Source: Streptomyces sp. NBC_01304 (GTDB lineage Bacteria > Actinomycetota > Actinomycetes > Streptomycetales > Streptomycetaceae). From it: a stretch of DNA of 64,000 nucleotides. Shown here piece after piece: positions 1 through 8,389 of this stretch. The number at the start of each line of letters is the position of its first letter. Positions within the stretch are counted from its first letter, which is position 1. Made by a program: the position numbers and the translations under genes. The stretch covers positions 5,642,001 to 5,706,000 of the forward strand of contig NZ_CP109055.1 in assembly GCF_035975855.1 (NCBI RefSeq), written 5' to 3'. The notes beneath the pieces were generated by a model. That model saw only the letters and a list, made by a program, of their open reading frames with translations, did not search any database and was not told the origin of the DNA.

Positions 1-1101
1 ATGAAGAAGATCCAGGAGCGCTACAAGAACGACAAGCAGCGCCAGTCCGAAGAGATGATGAAGCTGTACAAGGAGACGGGTACCAACCCGCTCTCCTCGT
101 GCCTTCCCATCTTGGCGCAGTCGCCGTTCTTCTTTGCCCTGTACCACGTGCTGAACGGCATCGCGTCGAACAAGGAGATCGGCTTCATCGACGGGCCGCT
201 CCTGGCGAGCGCCCAGAAGGCCCACATCTTCGGTGCTCCGCTGGCCGCGAAGTTCATGGACAGCACGGAGAAGGTCGAAGCCCTCGGCGCCACGCTGATG
301 GACGTCCGCGTCGTCACCGCGATCATGATCGTGATGATGTCGTTCTCGCAGTTCTACACGCAGCGCCAGCTGATGACGAAGAACGTCGACATGACGGTGA
401 AGACGCCGTTCATGCAGCAGCAGAAGATGCTGATGTACGTCTTCCCGGTCATCTTCGCCGTGTTCGGCATCAACTTCCCCGTCGGTGTTCTCGTCTACTG
501 GCTGACCACCAACGTGTGGACCATGGGCCAGCAGATGTACGTCATCCGCCAGAACCCCACCCCGGGCAGCAAGGCGCAGGAGGCTTACCTCGACCGCCTG
601 AAGGACAAGCTCGTCCGGCACGAGGGCGGCAAGATGCGACGCAGCGAGCGGAACGTCGCCAAGCTGATCGTTGCCAAGGACATCAAGGACCGCAAGGAAG
701 CCGAGCGCAAGTTCATCACCGGTCTGCGGGGCGAGGGGCTGGCCGTACAGCCTGACGGCCTCGTGGTGAAGAGCGACTCGTCCGTCGCGGTGCTCGACGC
801 CGACGGCGACGCGCCGGCCGGCGGCCCCGCCAAGCGCCAGCAGCCCAAGCGGCAGAGCAAGTCCCAGCGCCAGTCCGGCGCGGCCAAGAGCGACCCGGCC
901 GAGCAGGACTCTCCCGAGACGGTCGGCAAGACCTCGCTGGAGAAGTCCGACGAGCCGCAGGACGCCAAGGCCGAGGAGCCACAGGACGCCAAGCCCCAGG
1001 CCAAGGCCGCGGCCGGCAAGACCGGCACCGGAACCCGCAGCAAAGCCAAGTCCGGACAGCGCAAGGGCCAGCAGCGGCCCAAGCACCCGTCCAAGAAGTA
1101 A
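1..1101 (+). CDS. yidC: Membrane protein insertase YidC (5' partial)
   Basis: YidC/Oxa1/Alb3 insertase, which places inner-membrane proteins into the bilayer with SecYEG or alone. The window opens inside the gene: 366 codons are visible, and the first transmembrane helix, which in Gram-positive YidC carries the conserved arginine, is absent. The ATG at base 1 is therefore probably an internal methionine. Hydrophobic stretches lie near residues 30-52, 98-118 and 143-168. A long Lys/Glu/Gln/Pro-rich cytoplasmic tail follows, typical of actinobacterial YidC. jag follows after 15 bases, the usual rnpA-yidC-jag-rsmG-parAB order beside oriC. Confidence 0.95.
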   Translation: MKKIQERYKNDKQRQSEEMMKLYKETGTNPLSSCLPILAQSPFFFALYHVLNGIASNKEIGFIDGPLLASAQKAHIFGAPLAAKFMDSTEKVEALGATLMDVRVVTAIMIVMMSFSQFYTQRQLMTKNVDMTVKTPFMQQQKMLMYVFPVIFAVFGINFPVGVLVYWLTTNVWTMGQQMYVIRQNPTPGSKAQEAYLDRLKDKLVRHEGGKMRRSERNVAKLIVAKDIKDRKEAERKFITGLRGEGLAVQPDGLVVKSDSSVAVLDADGDAPAGGPAKRQQPKRQSKSQRQSGAAKSDPAEQDSPETVGKTSLEKSDEPQDAKAEEPQDAKPQAKAAAGKTGTGTRSKAKSGQRKGQQRPKHPSKK

Positions 1102-1116
1102 GAAGGAGTCCATCCC

Positions 1117-1632
1117 GTGACGGACGGCACCACCACCGAAGCCCCTGCTGAGGCCGGCGACACCCTGACCCGCCTCGAGCAGGAGGGCGAGATCGCGGCG
1201 GACTACCTCGAGGGTCTGCTGGACATCGCCGACCTCGACGGCGACATCGACATGGACGTCGAGGCCGATCGGGCCGCTGTCTCGATCATCAGCGACTCCG
1301 GCGGCCGCGACCTGCAGAAGCTGGTCGGCCGCGAGGGCGAGGTGCTCGAAGCACTTCAGGAGCTGACCCGTCTCGCGGTGCACCGAGAGACGGGGGACCG
1401 CAGCCGGCTGATGCTGGACATCGCGGGCTACCGTGCCAAGAAGCGCCAGGAGCTTTCTGAAATCGGCGCCAAGGCGGCGGCCGAGGTGAAGAGCAGCGGC
1501 GAGCCGGTCAAGCTCCAGCCGATGACGCCCTTCGAGCGCAAGGTCGTACACGACGCGGTCAAGTCCGCCGGGCTGCGCAGCGAGTCTGAGGGCGAGGAGC
1601 CGCAGCGCTTCGTCGTCGTGCTCCCTGCCTGA
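1117..1632 (+). CDS. jag: Jag / KhpB-type RNA-binding protein (KH and R3H domains)
   Basis: Single-stranded nucleic-acid-binding protein found beside yidC in most Gram-positive genomes; homologues affect cell division and envelope growth. It has 171 residues. An acidic N-terminal third is followed by a KH-like region around residues 50-110 with a GREG loop, then an R3H segment near residues 128-145 (PFERKVVHDAV, with the Arg and His spaced as in the family). GTG start preceded by AAGGAG at 1103-1108. It lies 15 bases after yidC, so the two are probably co-transcribed. A strong hairpin follows the stop. Confidence 0.93.
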   Translation: MTDGTTTEAPAEAGDTLTRLEQEGEIAADYLEGLLDIADLDGDIDMDVEADRAAVSIISDSGGRDLQKLVGREGEVLEALQELTRLAVHRETGDRSRLMLDIAGYRAKKRQELSEIGAKAAAEVKSSGEPVKLQPMTPFERKVVHDAVKSAGLRSESEGEEPQRFVVVLPA

Positions 1633-1648
1633 TCGGCACGCGTTTTCC

Positions 1649-1674
1649 GGCCCCGTCTGTTCGCAGGCGGGGCC
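1649..1674. terminator. Hairpin terminator after jag
   Basis: Eleven-base-pair stem with one G-U pair (left arm 1649-1659, right arm 1664-1674) closed by the stable loop TTCG, 17 bases after the jag stop. No clear T-run, as is usual in Streptomyces. It separates yidC-jag from rsmG. Confidence 0.7.
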
Positions 1675-1728
1675 GATCTTTGTCAGCCTGATAGTCAGCA
1701 CCCAGTGCGGTACGGAAGGACGGTCCCC

Positions 1729-2445
1729 GTGACGGAGGCAGCAGAGCTCCCCCCGGCGCCGGAGCAGGCCCGGACGGTATTCGGCGAGCGTTTCGCGGAT
1801 GCGGTCCGGTATGCCGAGCTGCTGGCCGATGCCGGTGTGCGGCGTGGGCTGATCGGCCCCCGCGAGGTGCCCCGGTTGTGGGAGCGCCATCTGCTGAACT
1901 GCGCGGTGCTGTCCGAGGTCGTCCCTGAGGGGGTGACCGTGTGCGACGTCGGCTCCGGTGCGGGTCTGCCCGGCATCCCGCTGGCCCTGGTCCGTCCGGA
2001 CCTCAAGATCACGCTGCTCGAGCCGCTGCTCAGGCGCACCAACTTCCTCACCGAAGTGGTGGAACTCCTTGGCCTCGACCATGTGACGGTCGTTCGGGGA
2101 CGGGCCGAGGAAGTACTGGGCAAGCTGCCGCCCGTCCACGTGGTCACCGCTCGCGCTGTGGCACCGCTGGACCGCCTGGCGGCCTGGGGTGTTCCACTGC
2201 TGCGCCCGTACGGCGAGATGCTGGCCCTCAAGGGCGACACCGCCGAAGAGGAGATCAAGGGGGCGGGGGCGGCGCTGAGCAAGCTCGGTGCTGTGACGAC
2301 CTCTGTGCTGCATGTTGGCGAGGGCATTGTCGACCCGCTGTCCACTGTCGTACGGGTCGAGGTCGGGGAGAGCCCGGGAGGCGTGCGCTTCGCGGCCAAG
2401 CGCGCGAAGGCGGCACGAACGGGACGTGTGCGCCGCCGTCGCTGA
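1729..2445 (+). CDS. rsmG: 16S rRNA (guanine-527-N7) methyltransferase RsmG (GidB)
   Basis: SAM-dependent methyltransferase that makes m7G527 in 16S rRNA; its loss gives low-level streptomycin resistance. 238 residues. The SAM-binding motif I is DVGSGAGLPGIPLAL near residues 70-84, followed by an acidic residue at the end of strand 2 (LLEPL). The GTG at 1729 is chosen because GGAAGGA at 1714-1720 precedes it by 8 bases; an in-frame GTG at 1705 lacks a ribosome binding site. It lies upstream of parAB in the conserved origin cluster. Confidence 0.94.
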   Translation: MTEAAELPPAPEQARTVFGERFADAVRYAELLADAGVRRGLIGPREVPRLWERHLLNCAVLSEVVPEGVTVCDVGSGAGLPGIPLALVRPDLKITLLEPLLRRTNFLTEVVELLGLDHVTVVRGRAEEVLGKLPPVHVVTARAVAPLDRLAAWGVPLLRPYGEMLALKGDTAEEEIKGAGAALSKLGAVTTSVLHVGEGIVDPLSTVVRVEVGESPGGVRFAAKRAKAARTGRVRRRR

Positions 2446-2538
2446 TCCGTCCTGATGACCAGCCGTAGGCCACACAAGCTGCCAAACGTACCCACGCCGG
2501 AGTGTCGCGCGGTTATGGGGCTGACGGCTAGGCATCGT

Positions 2539-2552
2539 GTTTCACGTGAAAC
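2539..2552. other. parS site, perfect
   Basis: GTTTCACGTGAAAC, the Streptomyces ParB-binding palindrome, in the gap between rsmG and parA. Confidence 0.95.
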
Positions 2553-2635
2553 GTCGCTCACTGCTGCATGGGATCATCAGTCGCGGTCGCACCGCGTCCT
2601 CGCGTGATCGCGGACCCCTCTCAGGGGGGACAGAG

Positions 2636-2662
2636 TTGTCCACAGAGGTGGATTCCTCCACA
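2636..2662 (+). promoter_or_regulatory. Two DnaA boxes upstream of parA
   Basis: TTGTCCACA at 2636-2644 is the preferred Streptomyces DnaA box. TCCTCCACA at 2654-2662 fits the degenerate consensus (T/C)(T/C)(G/A/C)TCCACA. Both lie between the first parS and the likely parA start, so DnaA could bind the parAB promoter region. No functional evidence beyond the match. Confidence 0.5.
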
Positions 2663-2698
2663 GAAGACCGGGCCTCGCTGGTTCACGACCCCGAAGGC

Positions 2699-3775
2699 AT
2701 GGGAGGCTCTGTTCATTCCGAGCCTGAAGTCGAGGAGAGTGAAGCCTTGCGGTCCAACGCCAACATCGCGGGACCGATGACCGATCCGGTCCCCGGTCCC
2801 CGTACCGAGTCGGTGGGGGAGGATGTTTCACGTGAAACACCGCCCCCGATGGACGACACCCCCATCGGTCGCGCTGCCCAACTGGCAGTAGAGGCGCTGG
2901 GTCGAGCCGGCGAGGGTCTCCCACGACCCGAGCAGACCCGGGTCATGGTGGTCGCCAACCAGAAGGGCGGGGTCGGCAAGACCACCACCACGGTCAATAT
3001 GGCCGCCTCACTCGCGCTGCACGGTGCGCGGGTTCTGGTGGTCGACCTCGACCCGCAGGGCAACGCTTCCACGGCCCTGGGGATCGACCATCACGCCGAA
3101 GTCCCTTCCATCTACGACGTGTTGGTGGAGAGCAAGCCGCTCTCCGAGGTCGTGCAGCCGGTCCCCGATGTCGAGGGCCTCTTCTGCGCTCCTGCCACGA
3201 TCGATCTCGCCGGTGCGGAGATCGAGCTGGTGTCGCTGGTGGCCCGCGAGAGCAGGCTGCAGCGTGCGATCCAGGCGTATGAGCAGCCCCTCGACTACAT
3301 CCTCATCGACTGCCCGCCCTCGCTGGGGCTGTTGACGGTCAACGCATTGGTGGCGGGCGCAGAGGTGCTCATCCCCATCCAGTGCGAGTACTACGCGCTC
3401 GAAGGCCTCGGCCAGCTGCTGCGCAATGTCGACCTGGTGCGCGGTCACCTCAACCCCGATCTGCACGTGTCGACCATCCTGCTCACCATGTACGACGGCC
3501 GGACCCGGCTCGCCTCCCAGGTGGCCGACGAGGTGCGCAACCACTTCGGTGAAGAAGTCCTTAGGACGAGCATTCCCCGTTCGGTCCGTATCTCGGAGGC
3601 GCCCAGCTACGGGCAGACCGTGCTGACCTACGATCCCGGATCAAGCGGTGCGCTCTCCTATCTCGAAGCAGCCCGGGAGATGGCGCTGCGCGGGGTCGGG
3701 GTGCGCTATGACGCACAGCACGGCCAGACAGGCGCACAGAACGATCAGCAGAGCATGGCGGAGGGGATCCAGTGA
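2699..3775 (+). CDS. parA: Chromosome partitioning ATPase ParA
   Basis: Walker-type ATPase that works with ParB-parS complexes; in Streptomyces it recruits ParB to hyphal tips and spaces chromosomes in sporulation septation. From ATG 2699 it has 358 residues. The deviant Walker A motif [10 protein letters not shown] is at residues 89-98, Walker A' is in the strand VVDLDPQGN, and Walker B is in [10 protein letters not shown]. The start is uncertain. The frame is open from GTG 2537; TTG 2636 has a strong GGGGGA but coincides with a DnaA box; TTG 2750 has GAGGAG. parB overlaps the stop by 4 bases, so the two are translationally coupled. A perfect parS is embedded in codons near residue 43. Confidence 0.95.
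   Translation: MGGSVHSEPEVEESEALRSNANIAGPMTDPVPGPRTESVGEDVSRETPPPMDDTPIGRAAQLAVEALGRAGEGLPRPEQTRVMVVANQKGGVGKTTTTVNMAASLALHGARVLVVDLDPQGNASTALGIDHHAEVPSIYDVLVESKPLSEVVQPVPDVEGLFCAPATIDLAGAEIELVSLVARESRLQRAIQAYEQPLDYILIDCPPSLGLLTVNALVAGAEVLIPIQCEYYALEGLGQLLRNVDLVRGHLNPDLHVSTILLTMYDGRTRLASQVADEVRNHFGEEVLRTSIPRSVRISEAPSYGQTVLTYDPGSSGALSYLEAAREMALRGVGVRYDAQHGQTGAQNDQQSMAEGIQ
2825..2838. other. parS site, perfect, inside parA
   Basis: GTTTCACGTGAAAC within the parA N-terminal coding region, read as Val-Ser-Arg-Glu-Thr. Confidence 0.95.
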
Positions 3776-4866
3776 GCGAGCGACGTAGAGGTCTGGGGCG
3801 CGGACTCGGCGCTCTGATCCCCGCGGCCCCGACCGCGGAGAAGTCGGCACCGCCGGCCATGGGCGGGGCAACGAGCTCCCCCTCGGCCGTGCCGGTGCTC
3901 ACCGCCGAGCGTGGTGTGGCCGCCGCGAAGGTGGCGACCCTTCCGCAGGGCAACGTTCCACGTGAAACGGAAGAGCCCACCGTCGAGGCCGTGGTGGTGG
4001 AGGAGCCTTCTGCCGGAGCTCATTTCGCCGAGCTGCCGCTGGACTTCATCACCCCCAACCCGCGACAGCCGCGCGAGGTCTTCGACGAGGACGCTCTGGC
4101 CGAGCTCATCACCTCCATCAAGGAGGTCGGGCTTCTTCAGCCGGTTGTCGTACGGCAGTTGAGTGCTTCCCGGTACGAGCTCATCATGGGCGAGCGCCGC
4201 TGGCGTGCCTGCCGTGAGGCCGGCCTGGAGCGGATTCCCGCGATCGTGCGGGCCACGGAGGACGAGAAGCTTCTCCTGGACGCGCTCCTGGAGAACCTGC
4301 ACCGAGCACAGCTGAACCCGCTGGAAGAGGCCGCGGCCTACGACCAGTTGCTGAAGGACTTCAACTGCACGCACGACCAGCTGGCGGACCGGATCGGTCG
4401 CTCACGCCCGCAGGTCTCCAACACCCTGCGTCTGCTCAAGCTGTCGCCGGCGGTGCAGCGCAGGGTCGCCGCCGGGGTGCTGTCCGCGGGTCATGCTCGG
4501 GCGCTGCTCTCCGTCGAGGACTCCGAGGAACAGGAGCGGCTCGCTCATCGCATCGTGGCCGAAGGGCTGTCGGTGCGTGCGGTCGAGGAGATCGTGACCC
4601 TGATGGGGTCCCGGCCGAAGACAGCGCCGCGGAACAAGGGCCCTCGGGCCGGAGGTCGTCTGTCGCCGGCGCTGACCGATCTCGCCTCTCGCCTCTCGGA
4701 CCGGTTCGAGACGCGGGTGAAGGTGGACCTGGGACAGAAGAAGGGCAAGATCGTCGTGGAGTTCGCCTCCATGGACGACCTGGAGCGCATCCTGGGCACG
4801 CTCGCCCCGGGTGAGGGGCCGGTCCTCGAGAAGAGCCTCACAGAGGACGAGGACGACGAGAGCTGA
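3772..4866 (+). CDS. parB: Chromosome partitioning protein ParB (CTPase)
   Basis: CTP-dependent DNA clamp that loads at parS and spreads, organising the origin region. 364 residues. N-terminal ParA-interacting peptide ([16 protein letters not shown]); ParB box NPRQPREVF near 96-104; CTP-binding motif GERRWR at 140-145; central helix-turn-helix ([22 protein letters not shown]); C-terminal dimerisation region after about residue 295. The GTG overlaps the parA stop (GTGA) with GGAGGGG just upstream. A one-mismatch parS lies inside the gene. An imperfect hairpin follows the stop. The many parS sites in this window are its targets. Confidence 0.97.
   Translation: MSERRRGLGRGLGALIPAAPTAEKSAPPAMGGATSSPSAVPVLTAERGVAAAKVATLPQGNVPRETEEPTVEAVVVEEPSAGAHFAELPLDFITPNPRQPREVFDEDALAELITSIKEVGLLQPVVVRQLSASRYELIMGERRWRACREAGLERIPAIVRATEDEKLLLDALLENLHRAQLNPLEEAAAYDQLLKDFNCTHDQLADRIGRSRPQVSNTLRLLKLSPAVQRRVAAGVLSAGHARALLSVEDSEEQERLAHRIVAEGLSVRAVEEIVTLMGSRPKTAPRNKGPRAGGRLSPALTDLASRLSDRFETRVKVDLGQKKGKIVVEFASMDDLERILGTLAPGEGPVLEKSLTEDEDDES
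3955..3968. other. parS site, one mismatch, inside parB
   Basis: GTTCCACGTGAAAC within the parB coding sequence (Val-Pro-Arg-Glu-Thr, residues 62-66). It differs from the consensus by T to C at position 4. Confidence 0.8.
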
Positions 4867-4883
4867 GGCCTCGTGCCACTGCG

Positions 4884-4926
4884 AGAGCGGGCGGTGTCCG
4901 GTGTGTACCGGAACACGGCCCGCTCT
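4884..4926 (+). terminator. Imperfect hairpin after parB
   Basis: Inverted repeat with outer arms AGAGCGGGC and GCCCGCTCT and inner arms around GTGT/ACAC, starting 18 bases after the parB stop and followed by CTTTGC. A likely parAB terminator. Confidence 0.6.
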
Positions 4927-5025
4927 TTGCTTTCTGGCGGTTTCGATGCAATCGCATGGTGGATACGATGCGCTCAGGTATGGCGCATCCACCTGGCGGC
5001 ACCTCTGGAGAGGGAGGCGGGGGCC

Positions 5026-5283
5026 ATGCGATCGATGAACCGCACCGGGCTGATGACTGCGGGCCTTGGGCTGGGCGCGGTCGGCGGTTTCGTCGGCAGT
5101 CTGCTCAAGGAACGGAGCACTCTGACCGCCGCCCGTGGTGCGGCGGGCGTAGGAAGCGAGGAACTGCCTTCATGGGGCGTCGGCTCGTACCGCTCACGCT
5201 GGACAACCTCTCGGACCTTCCCAAGCGCTGCCGTGCGTGTGTCTTCTGGGAGCTGGATCCGGTCAGTGGGCAGGCCGCGGTAA
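5026..5283 (+). CDS. Possible small membrane protein (doubtful)
   Basis: An ATG at 5026 follows a strong purine-rich site (GGGAGG, about 10 bases upstream). It opens an 85-codon frame whose first 30 residues form a basic N-terminus plus one glycine/alanine-rich hydrophobic helix (LMTAGLGLGAVGGFVGSLL). The frame overlaps the well-supported acetyltransferase gene from 5172 in another phase, and its C-terminal part looks non-coding. It may be a short leader peptide, a small membrane protein with a shorter real end in relatives, or a chance frame. The rest of 4927-5171 shows nothing I recognise. Confidence 0.25.
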   Translation: MRSMNRTGLMTAGLGLGAVGGFVGSLLKERSTLTAARGAAGVGSEELPSWGVGSYRSRWTTSRTFPSAAVRVSSGSWIRSVGRPR

Positions 5284-5789
5284 AGGCGGGCACTCCCGAG
5301 CTGGAGAAGGAAGCCTGGATCTCCGCGGTGCTGCTTGAGTGGGGTTCCTGCGGTCGGGTCGTCTATGTCGACGAGATCCCGGTTGGCTTTGTGCTGTACG
5401 CCCCGCCGGCGTACGTGCCGCGCTCCACCGCGTTTCCCACGAGCCCGGTGTCACCGGACGCCGTACAGCTGATGACGGCATGGATCATGCCGGGCTATCA
5501 GGGGCAGGGACTTGGCCGGGTGGTGGTGCAGACCGTGGCGAAGGATCTGCTGCGAAGAGGCTTCAAGGCGATAGAGGCCTTCGGGGATGCCCGCTGGAAG
5601 GAGCCCGCGTGTGTGCTGCCGGCGGACCATCTGCTCGCCGTGGGCTTCAAGACCGTACGACCGCATCCGGTTCATCCGCGGCTGCGGCTCGAGTTGCGTA
5701 CGACGCTCTCCTGGAAGGAGGACGTCGAGTTGGCCCTCGACCGTCTCCTGGGTGCAGTCCAGAAGGAGCCTGCGTTGCGGCCGCTTTAG
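5172..5789 (+). CDS. GNAT family N-acetyltransferase
   Basis: Predicted acetyl-CoA-dependent acyltransferase of 205 residues, substrate unknown. Acetyl-CoA-binding motif A is visible as MTAWIMPGYQGQGLGRVVV (about residues 98-116), and a late motif (VGFKTVRPHP) is near 160. ATG 5172 is chosen over longer in-frame upstream options because GAGGAA lies 8 bases before it. It probably corresponds to the GNAT gene beside parB in Mycobacterium (Rv3916c position). It converges on trxA, and the gap between them is filled by a 23-bp-stem hairpin merged with a parS site. Confidence 0.85.
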   Translation: MGRRLVPLTLDNLSDLPKRCRACVFWELDPVSGQAAVKAGTPELEKEAWISAVLLEWGSCGRVVYVDEIPVGFVLYAPPAYVPRSTAFPTSPVSPDAVQLMTAWIMPGYQGQGLGRVVVQTVAKDLLRRGFKAIEAFGDARWKEPACVLPADHLLAVGFKTVRPHPVHPRLRLELRTTLSWKEDVELALDRLLGAVQKEPALRPL

Positions 5790-5807
5790 AGGTGCATGGG
5801 TAGACAG

Positions 5808-5856
5808 ACGTGAAACGGGCCCGCCCCCTGCTACAGGGGGCGGGCCCGTTTCACGT
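5808..5856. terminator. Long perfect hairpin merged with parS
   Basis: Perfect 23-bp stem (5808-5830 with 5834-5856) and a 3-base loop. The outer part of each arm is a parS half-site and the inner part is a G+C-rich terminator stem. The right arm continues into the full parS at 5848-5861. It lies between the converging GNAT gene and trxA, so it should terminate both. Confidence 0.8.
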
Positions 5857-5861
5857 GAAAC
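5848..5861. other. parS site, perfect
   Basis: GTTTCACGTGAAAC between the GNAT gene and trxA, partly inside the terminator hairpin arm. Confidence 0.95.
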
Positions 5862-5897
5862 AGTCCGCTCGCATCCGCTGCACGGAAGCAGCAGCTG

Positions 5898-6230
5898 CTA
5901 CTTCGCAGCGATGAAGCCCTCGAGGTCGCGCTCGATGGCCGCCTTCGGCTTGGCGCCGACGATCGTCTTGGCCACCTCACCGCCCTGGTAGACGTTCAGG
6001 GTCGGGATCGACATGACGCCGTACTTGGCGGCGGTGGCCGGGTTCTCGTCGATGTTGAGCTTGGCGACGATGATCTCGTCGTGCTCGCCCGCGATCGCCT
6101 CGAGCGAGGGGGCGATCTGGCGGCACGGACCGCACCAGGCGGCCCAGAAGTCGACGAGCACGGGCTTGTCGCTCTTGAGGACCTTCTCCTCGAAGTCGGC
6201 GTCCGTCACGGTGATGGTGGCACCGGCCAT
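5898..6230 (-). CDS. trxA: Thioredoxin
   Basis: Small cytosolic dithiol oxidoreductase reduced by TrxB. 110 residues, normal family length. Active-site WCGPC at residues 32-36, preceded by the buried Asp of VLVDFWA; the cis-Pro is in MSIPTLNVY. The start is the ATG at 6230 with AAAGGAG on the minus strand. It lies 43 bases after trxB on the same strand, so trxB-trxA is an operon, expected to be read from the SigR-type promoter upstream of trxB and induced by disulfide stress. Confidence 0.97.
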   Translation of the reverse strand: MAGATITVTDADFEEKVLKSDKPVLVDFWAAWCGPCRQIAPSLEAIAGEHDEIIVAKLNIDENPATAAKYGVMSIPTLNVYQGGEVAKTIVGAKPKAAIERDLEGFIAAK

Positions 6231-6273
6231 GGCACTTTCTCCTTTGTTGCAGGGGGCGTTGGGGGAAGCAGGA

Positions 6274-7236
6274 TCAGGCAGTTGCGGCGGCAGCGGTCTC
6301 GCTGTCGGCGAGCGCTGCAAGGAAGCGCTCGGCGTCCAGAGCGGCGGAGCAGCCGGTGCCCGCTGCGGTGATCGCCTGCCGGTAGGTGTGGTCCACGACG
6401 TCGCCGGCACCGAAGACGCCGGACAGGTTGGTGCGAGTGGAGGGGGCCTCGACCTTGAGGTAGCCCTCGCCGTCCAGCTCGAGCTGACCCTTGAAGAGCT
6501 CCGTGCGAGGGTCGTGCCCGACGGCGATGAAGAGGCCGGTGACCGGCAGCTCGGAGGTCTCACCGGTCTTGGTGTTGCGCAGGGTCAGACCGGAGAGCTT
6601 CTGCTCGCCGTGGATCTCGGCGACTTCGCTGTCCCAGGCGAACTTGATCTTCGGGTCGGCGAAAGCACGGTCCTGCATGGCCTTGGAGGCGCGCAGGCTG
6701 TCACGGCGGTGGACGATCGTCACGGACTTGGCGAAGCGCGAGAGGAAGGTCGCCTCCTCCATCGCGGTGTCGCCACCGCCGATCACGGCGATGTCCTGGT
6801 CCTTGAAGAAGAACCCGTCGCACGTGGCGCACCAGGAGACGCCGCGTCCGGAGAGCGCGTCCTCGTTGGGCAGACCGAGCTTGCGGTGCTGGGAACCGGT
6901 GGTGACGATCACGGACTTGGCGCGGTGCACCGTGCCGGCCGTGTCGGTGACGGTCTTGATCTCACCGGTGAGGTCGACCGCGACCACATCGTCCGGGATC
7001 AGCTCGGCGCCGAAGCGCTCGGCCTGGCCGCGCATGTTGTCCATGAGCTCGGGGCCCATGATGCCGTCCTGGAAGCCCGGGAAGTTCTCCACCTCGGTGG
7101 TGTTCATGAGCGCACCGCCGGCGGTGACGGCACCCTCGAAGACCAGCGGCTTCAGCGACGCGCGCGCGGTGTACAGCGCCGCCGTGTAGCCGGCGGGTCC
7201 GGAGCCGATGATGATCACGTTACGGACGTCGCTCAC
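6274..7236 (-). CDS. trxB: Thioredoxin reductase
   Basis: FAD-dependent NADPH:thioredoxin reductase, 320 residues. FAD-binding GSGPAG at residues 11-16; redox-active CATC (Cys136, Cys139); NADPH-binding [10 protein letters not shown] further on; C-terminal FAD motif ([15 protein letters not shown]). The GTG at 7236 follows GAGGAA. The trxB-trxA operon is preceded by a good SigR promoter at 7310-7336 on the minus strand. The upstream gene on the same strand is the anti-sigma factor of SigM. Confidence 0.97.
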   Translation of the reverse strand: MSDVRNVIIIGSGPAGYTAALYTARASLKPLVFEGAVTAGGALMNTTEVENFPGFQDGIMGPELMDNMRGQAERFGAELIPDDVVAVDLTGEIKTVTDTAGTVHRAKSVIVTTGSQHRKLGLPNEDALSGRGVSWCATCDGFFFKDQDIAVIGGGDTAMEEATFLSRFAKSVTIVHRRDSLRASKAMQDRAFADPKIKFAWDSEVAEIHGEQKLSGLTLRNTKTGETSELPVTGLFIAVGHDPRTELFKGQLELDGEGYLKVEAPSTRTNLSGVFGAGDVVDHTYRQAITAAGTGCSAALDAERFLAALADSETAAAATA

Positions 7237-7309
7237 GGGTTGCTTCCTCGTCTCTGCGGACTGCCTACTGCCTCGGGCGGAGCCCCGTCTCAGGACTCTC
7301 ACCCCACCC

Positions 7310-7336
7310 AACGGATCCTACGGGGCATGCATTCCC
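7310..7336 (-). promoter_or_regulatory. SigR-type promoter of trxBA
   Basis: On the minus strand: GGGAAT (7336-7331), an 18-base spacer, then GTT (7312-7310). This is the established SigR consensus GGAAT-N18-GTT for the disulfide-stress regulon, of which trxBA is the classic target in S. coelicolor. It lies about 75 bases before the trxB start. Confidence 0.85.
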
Positions 7337-7399
7337 GTTTGGACCGAGAGCCGAGCGTGTCAGTACGCACAGGGCTACCGCAGGAGGCGCCCGTCGGGC

Positions 7400-8389
7400 T
7401 CAGCGACGAGGGTAGGTATGGGTGAACAGCACCTCGCCCTTGGCCGAGGCGGGTCCGTTCACGCAGCTCGCGTCGACGACGTACGCCGAGACGCGGCTGG
7501 TGTCGGTCGCATGAGGCAGCACCACGAGATAGGCGGCCGTGCCCTCATAGGTGCCCTTCTCCGTAGCGAGAGGAGTTGCCTCGCTGCTGATGCCCCGCTT
7601 GACGCATTCCGGCACATCGGGCTCCTTGCCGAACAGCGTGGGGGCCGTCTCCATCTCGGGGGTCCTGACTCCGCCGTCCGCGCTGTTCGCACCCGGACTG
7701 CGATGCGAGGGGTCGTCGGCCTTGGACGTCGACATGCTCTCCGTGAGTAGAGATTGCACCTGATCGCCCAGCTCTTTCTTGGAGAAGGCGCGGGAGTCCG
7801 ACTGGTCGCTCGCCACTGTGCCGCCGGACTCCGAGCCGTTGTCGCCGGCGGACTGGATCAGCAGGGTGCCGAGACCGATGGCAGCCACCGTGGCGAGGGT
7901 CCCGAGCGCAGCCGCGGCGATGCGACGCCGACGCCGGGGAGCGGAGCGGCCAGGGCCGGTGGAGGCCCGAGGGTGGCCGGCGGGCCGGTCCACCGTGGGC
8001 GATGTTTCACGTGAAACATGTTCATCAGTTTCACGCGCGGCACTGGCTTCACGCGCGGTGTCGGCAATGTCCGGCTCCCGTGTGGGAGCGGTGGCATTCG
8101 ATTCGTCCGGTGATGTGTCGATGCCCGGGAGTGAGGCATCCAGGAGCGCTTCCGCGGCCAGCGCGGCGTCGATTCGACCCGCCACGTCGGCGGGCATCTG
8201 CGGTGGTCCGGGCAGGGTGCCCAGCAGGCTGCGGATCTCCTCGAGGGAAGCGTGGACATCAGCGCACAGCACGCAGCCGTCCAGGTGGCGGCGTACGTCC
8301 GCGGTACGAGCCGGTGAGAGCAGGCCCTCCGCCAGCTCGGAGAGCTCCGATACTTCCGGGTGCTCGGCCGTGTCGGTCGTGGATGTCAC
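7400..8389 (-). CDS. Zinc-binding anti-sigma factor, membrane anchored (partner of SigM)
   Basis: 329 residues. The N-terminal ZAS-type motif H-x3-C-x2-C is at His35, Cys39 and Cys42, as in RsrA-like anti-sigma factors. A disordered region is followed by a basic stretch and one transmembrane helix near residues 155-180, then an extracytoplasmic domain of about 145 residues of unknown fold. GTG 8389 overlaps the sigM stop by 4 bases (GTGA), so it is translationally coupled and should sequester SigM at the membrane. A perfect parS lies within the coding sequence, in the linker before the membrane helix. Confidence 0.85.
   Translation of the reverse strand: MTSTTDTAEHPEVSELSELAEGLLSPARTADVRRHLDGCVLCADVHASLEEIRSLLGTLPGPPQMPADVAGRIDAALAAEALLDASLPGIDTSPDESNATAPTREPDIADTAREASAARETDEHVSRETSPTVDRPAGHPRASTGPGRSAPRRRRRIAAAALGTLATVAAIGLGTLLIQSAGDNGSESGGTVASDQSDSRAFSKKELGDQVQSLLTESMSTSKADDPSHRSPGANSADGGVRTPEMETAPTLFGKEPDVPECVKRGISSEATPLATEKGTYEGTAAYLVVLPHATDTSRVSAYVVDASCVNGPASAKGEVLFTHTYPRR
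8004..8017. other. parS site, perfect, inside the anti-sigma gene
   Basis: GTTTCACGTGAAAC in the segment coding for the disordered linker of the anti-sigma factor. Confidence 0.95.

Noticed and set aside
2537..2698. parA start at GTG 2537 or TTG 2636
   Set aside because: 2537 overlaps parS and lacks a ribosome binding site. 2636 has one but coincides with a perfect DnaA box and adds a low-complexity N-terminus. Kept only as alternatives.
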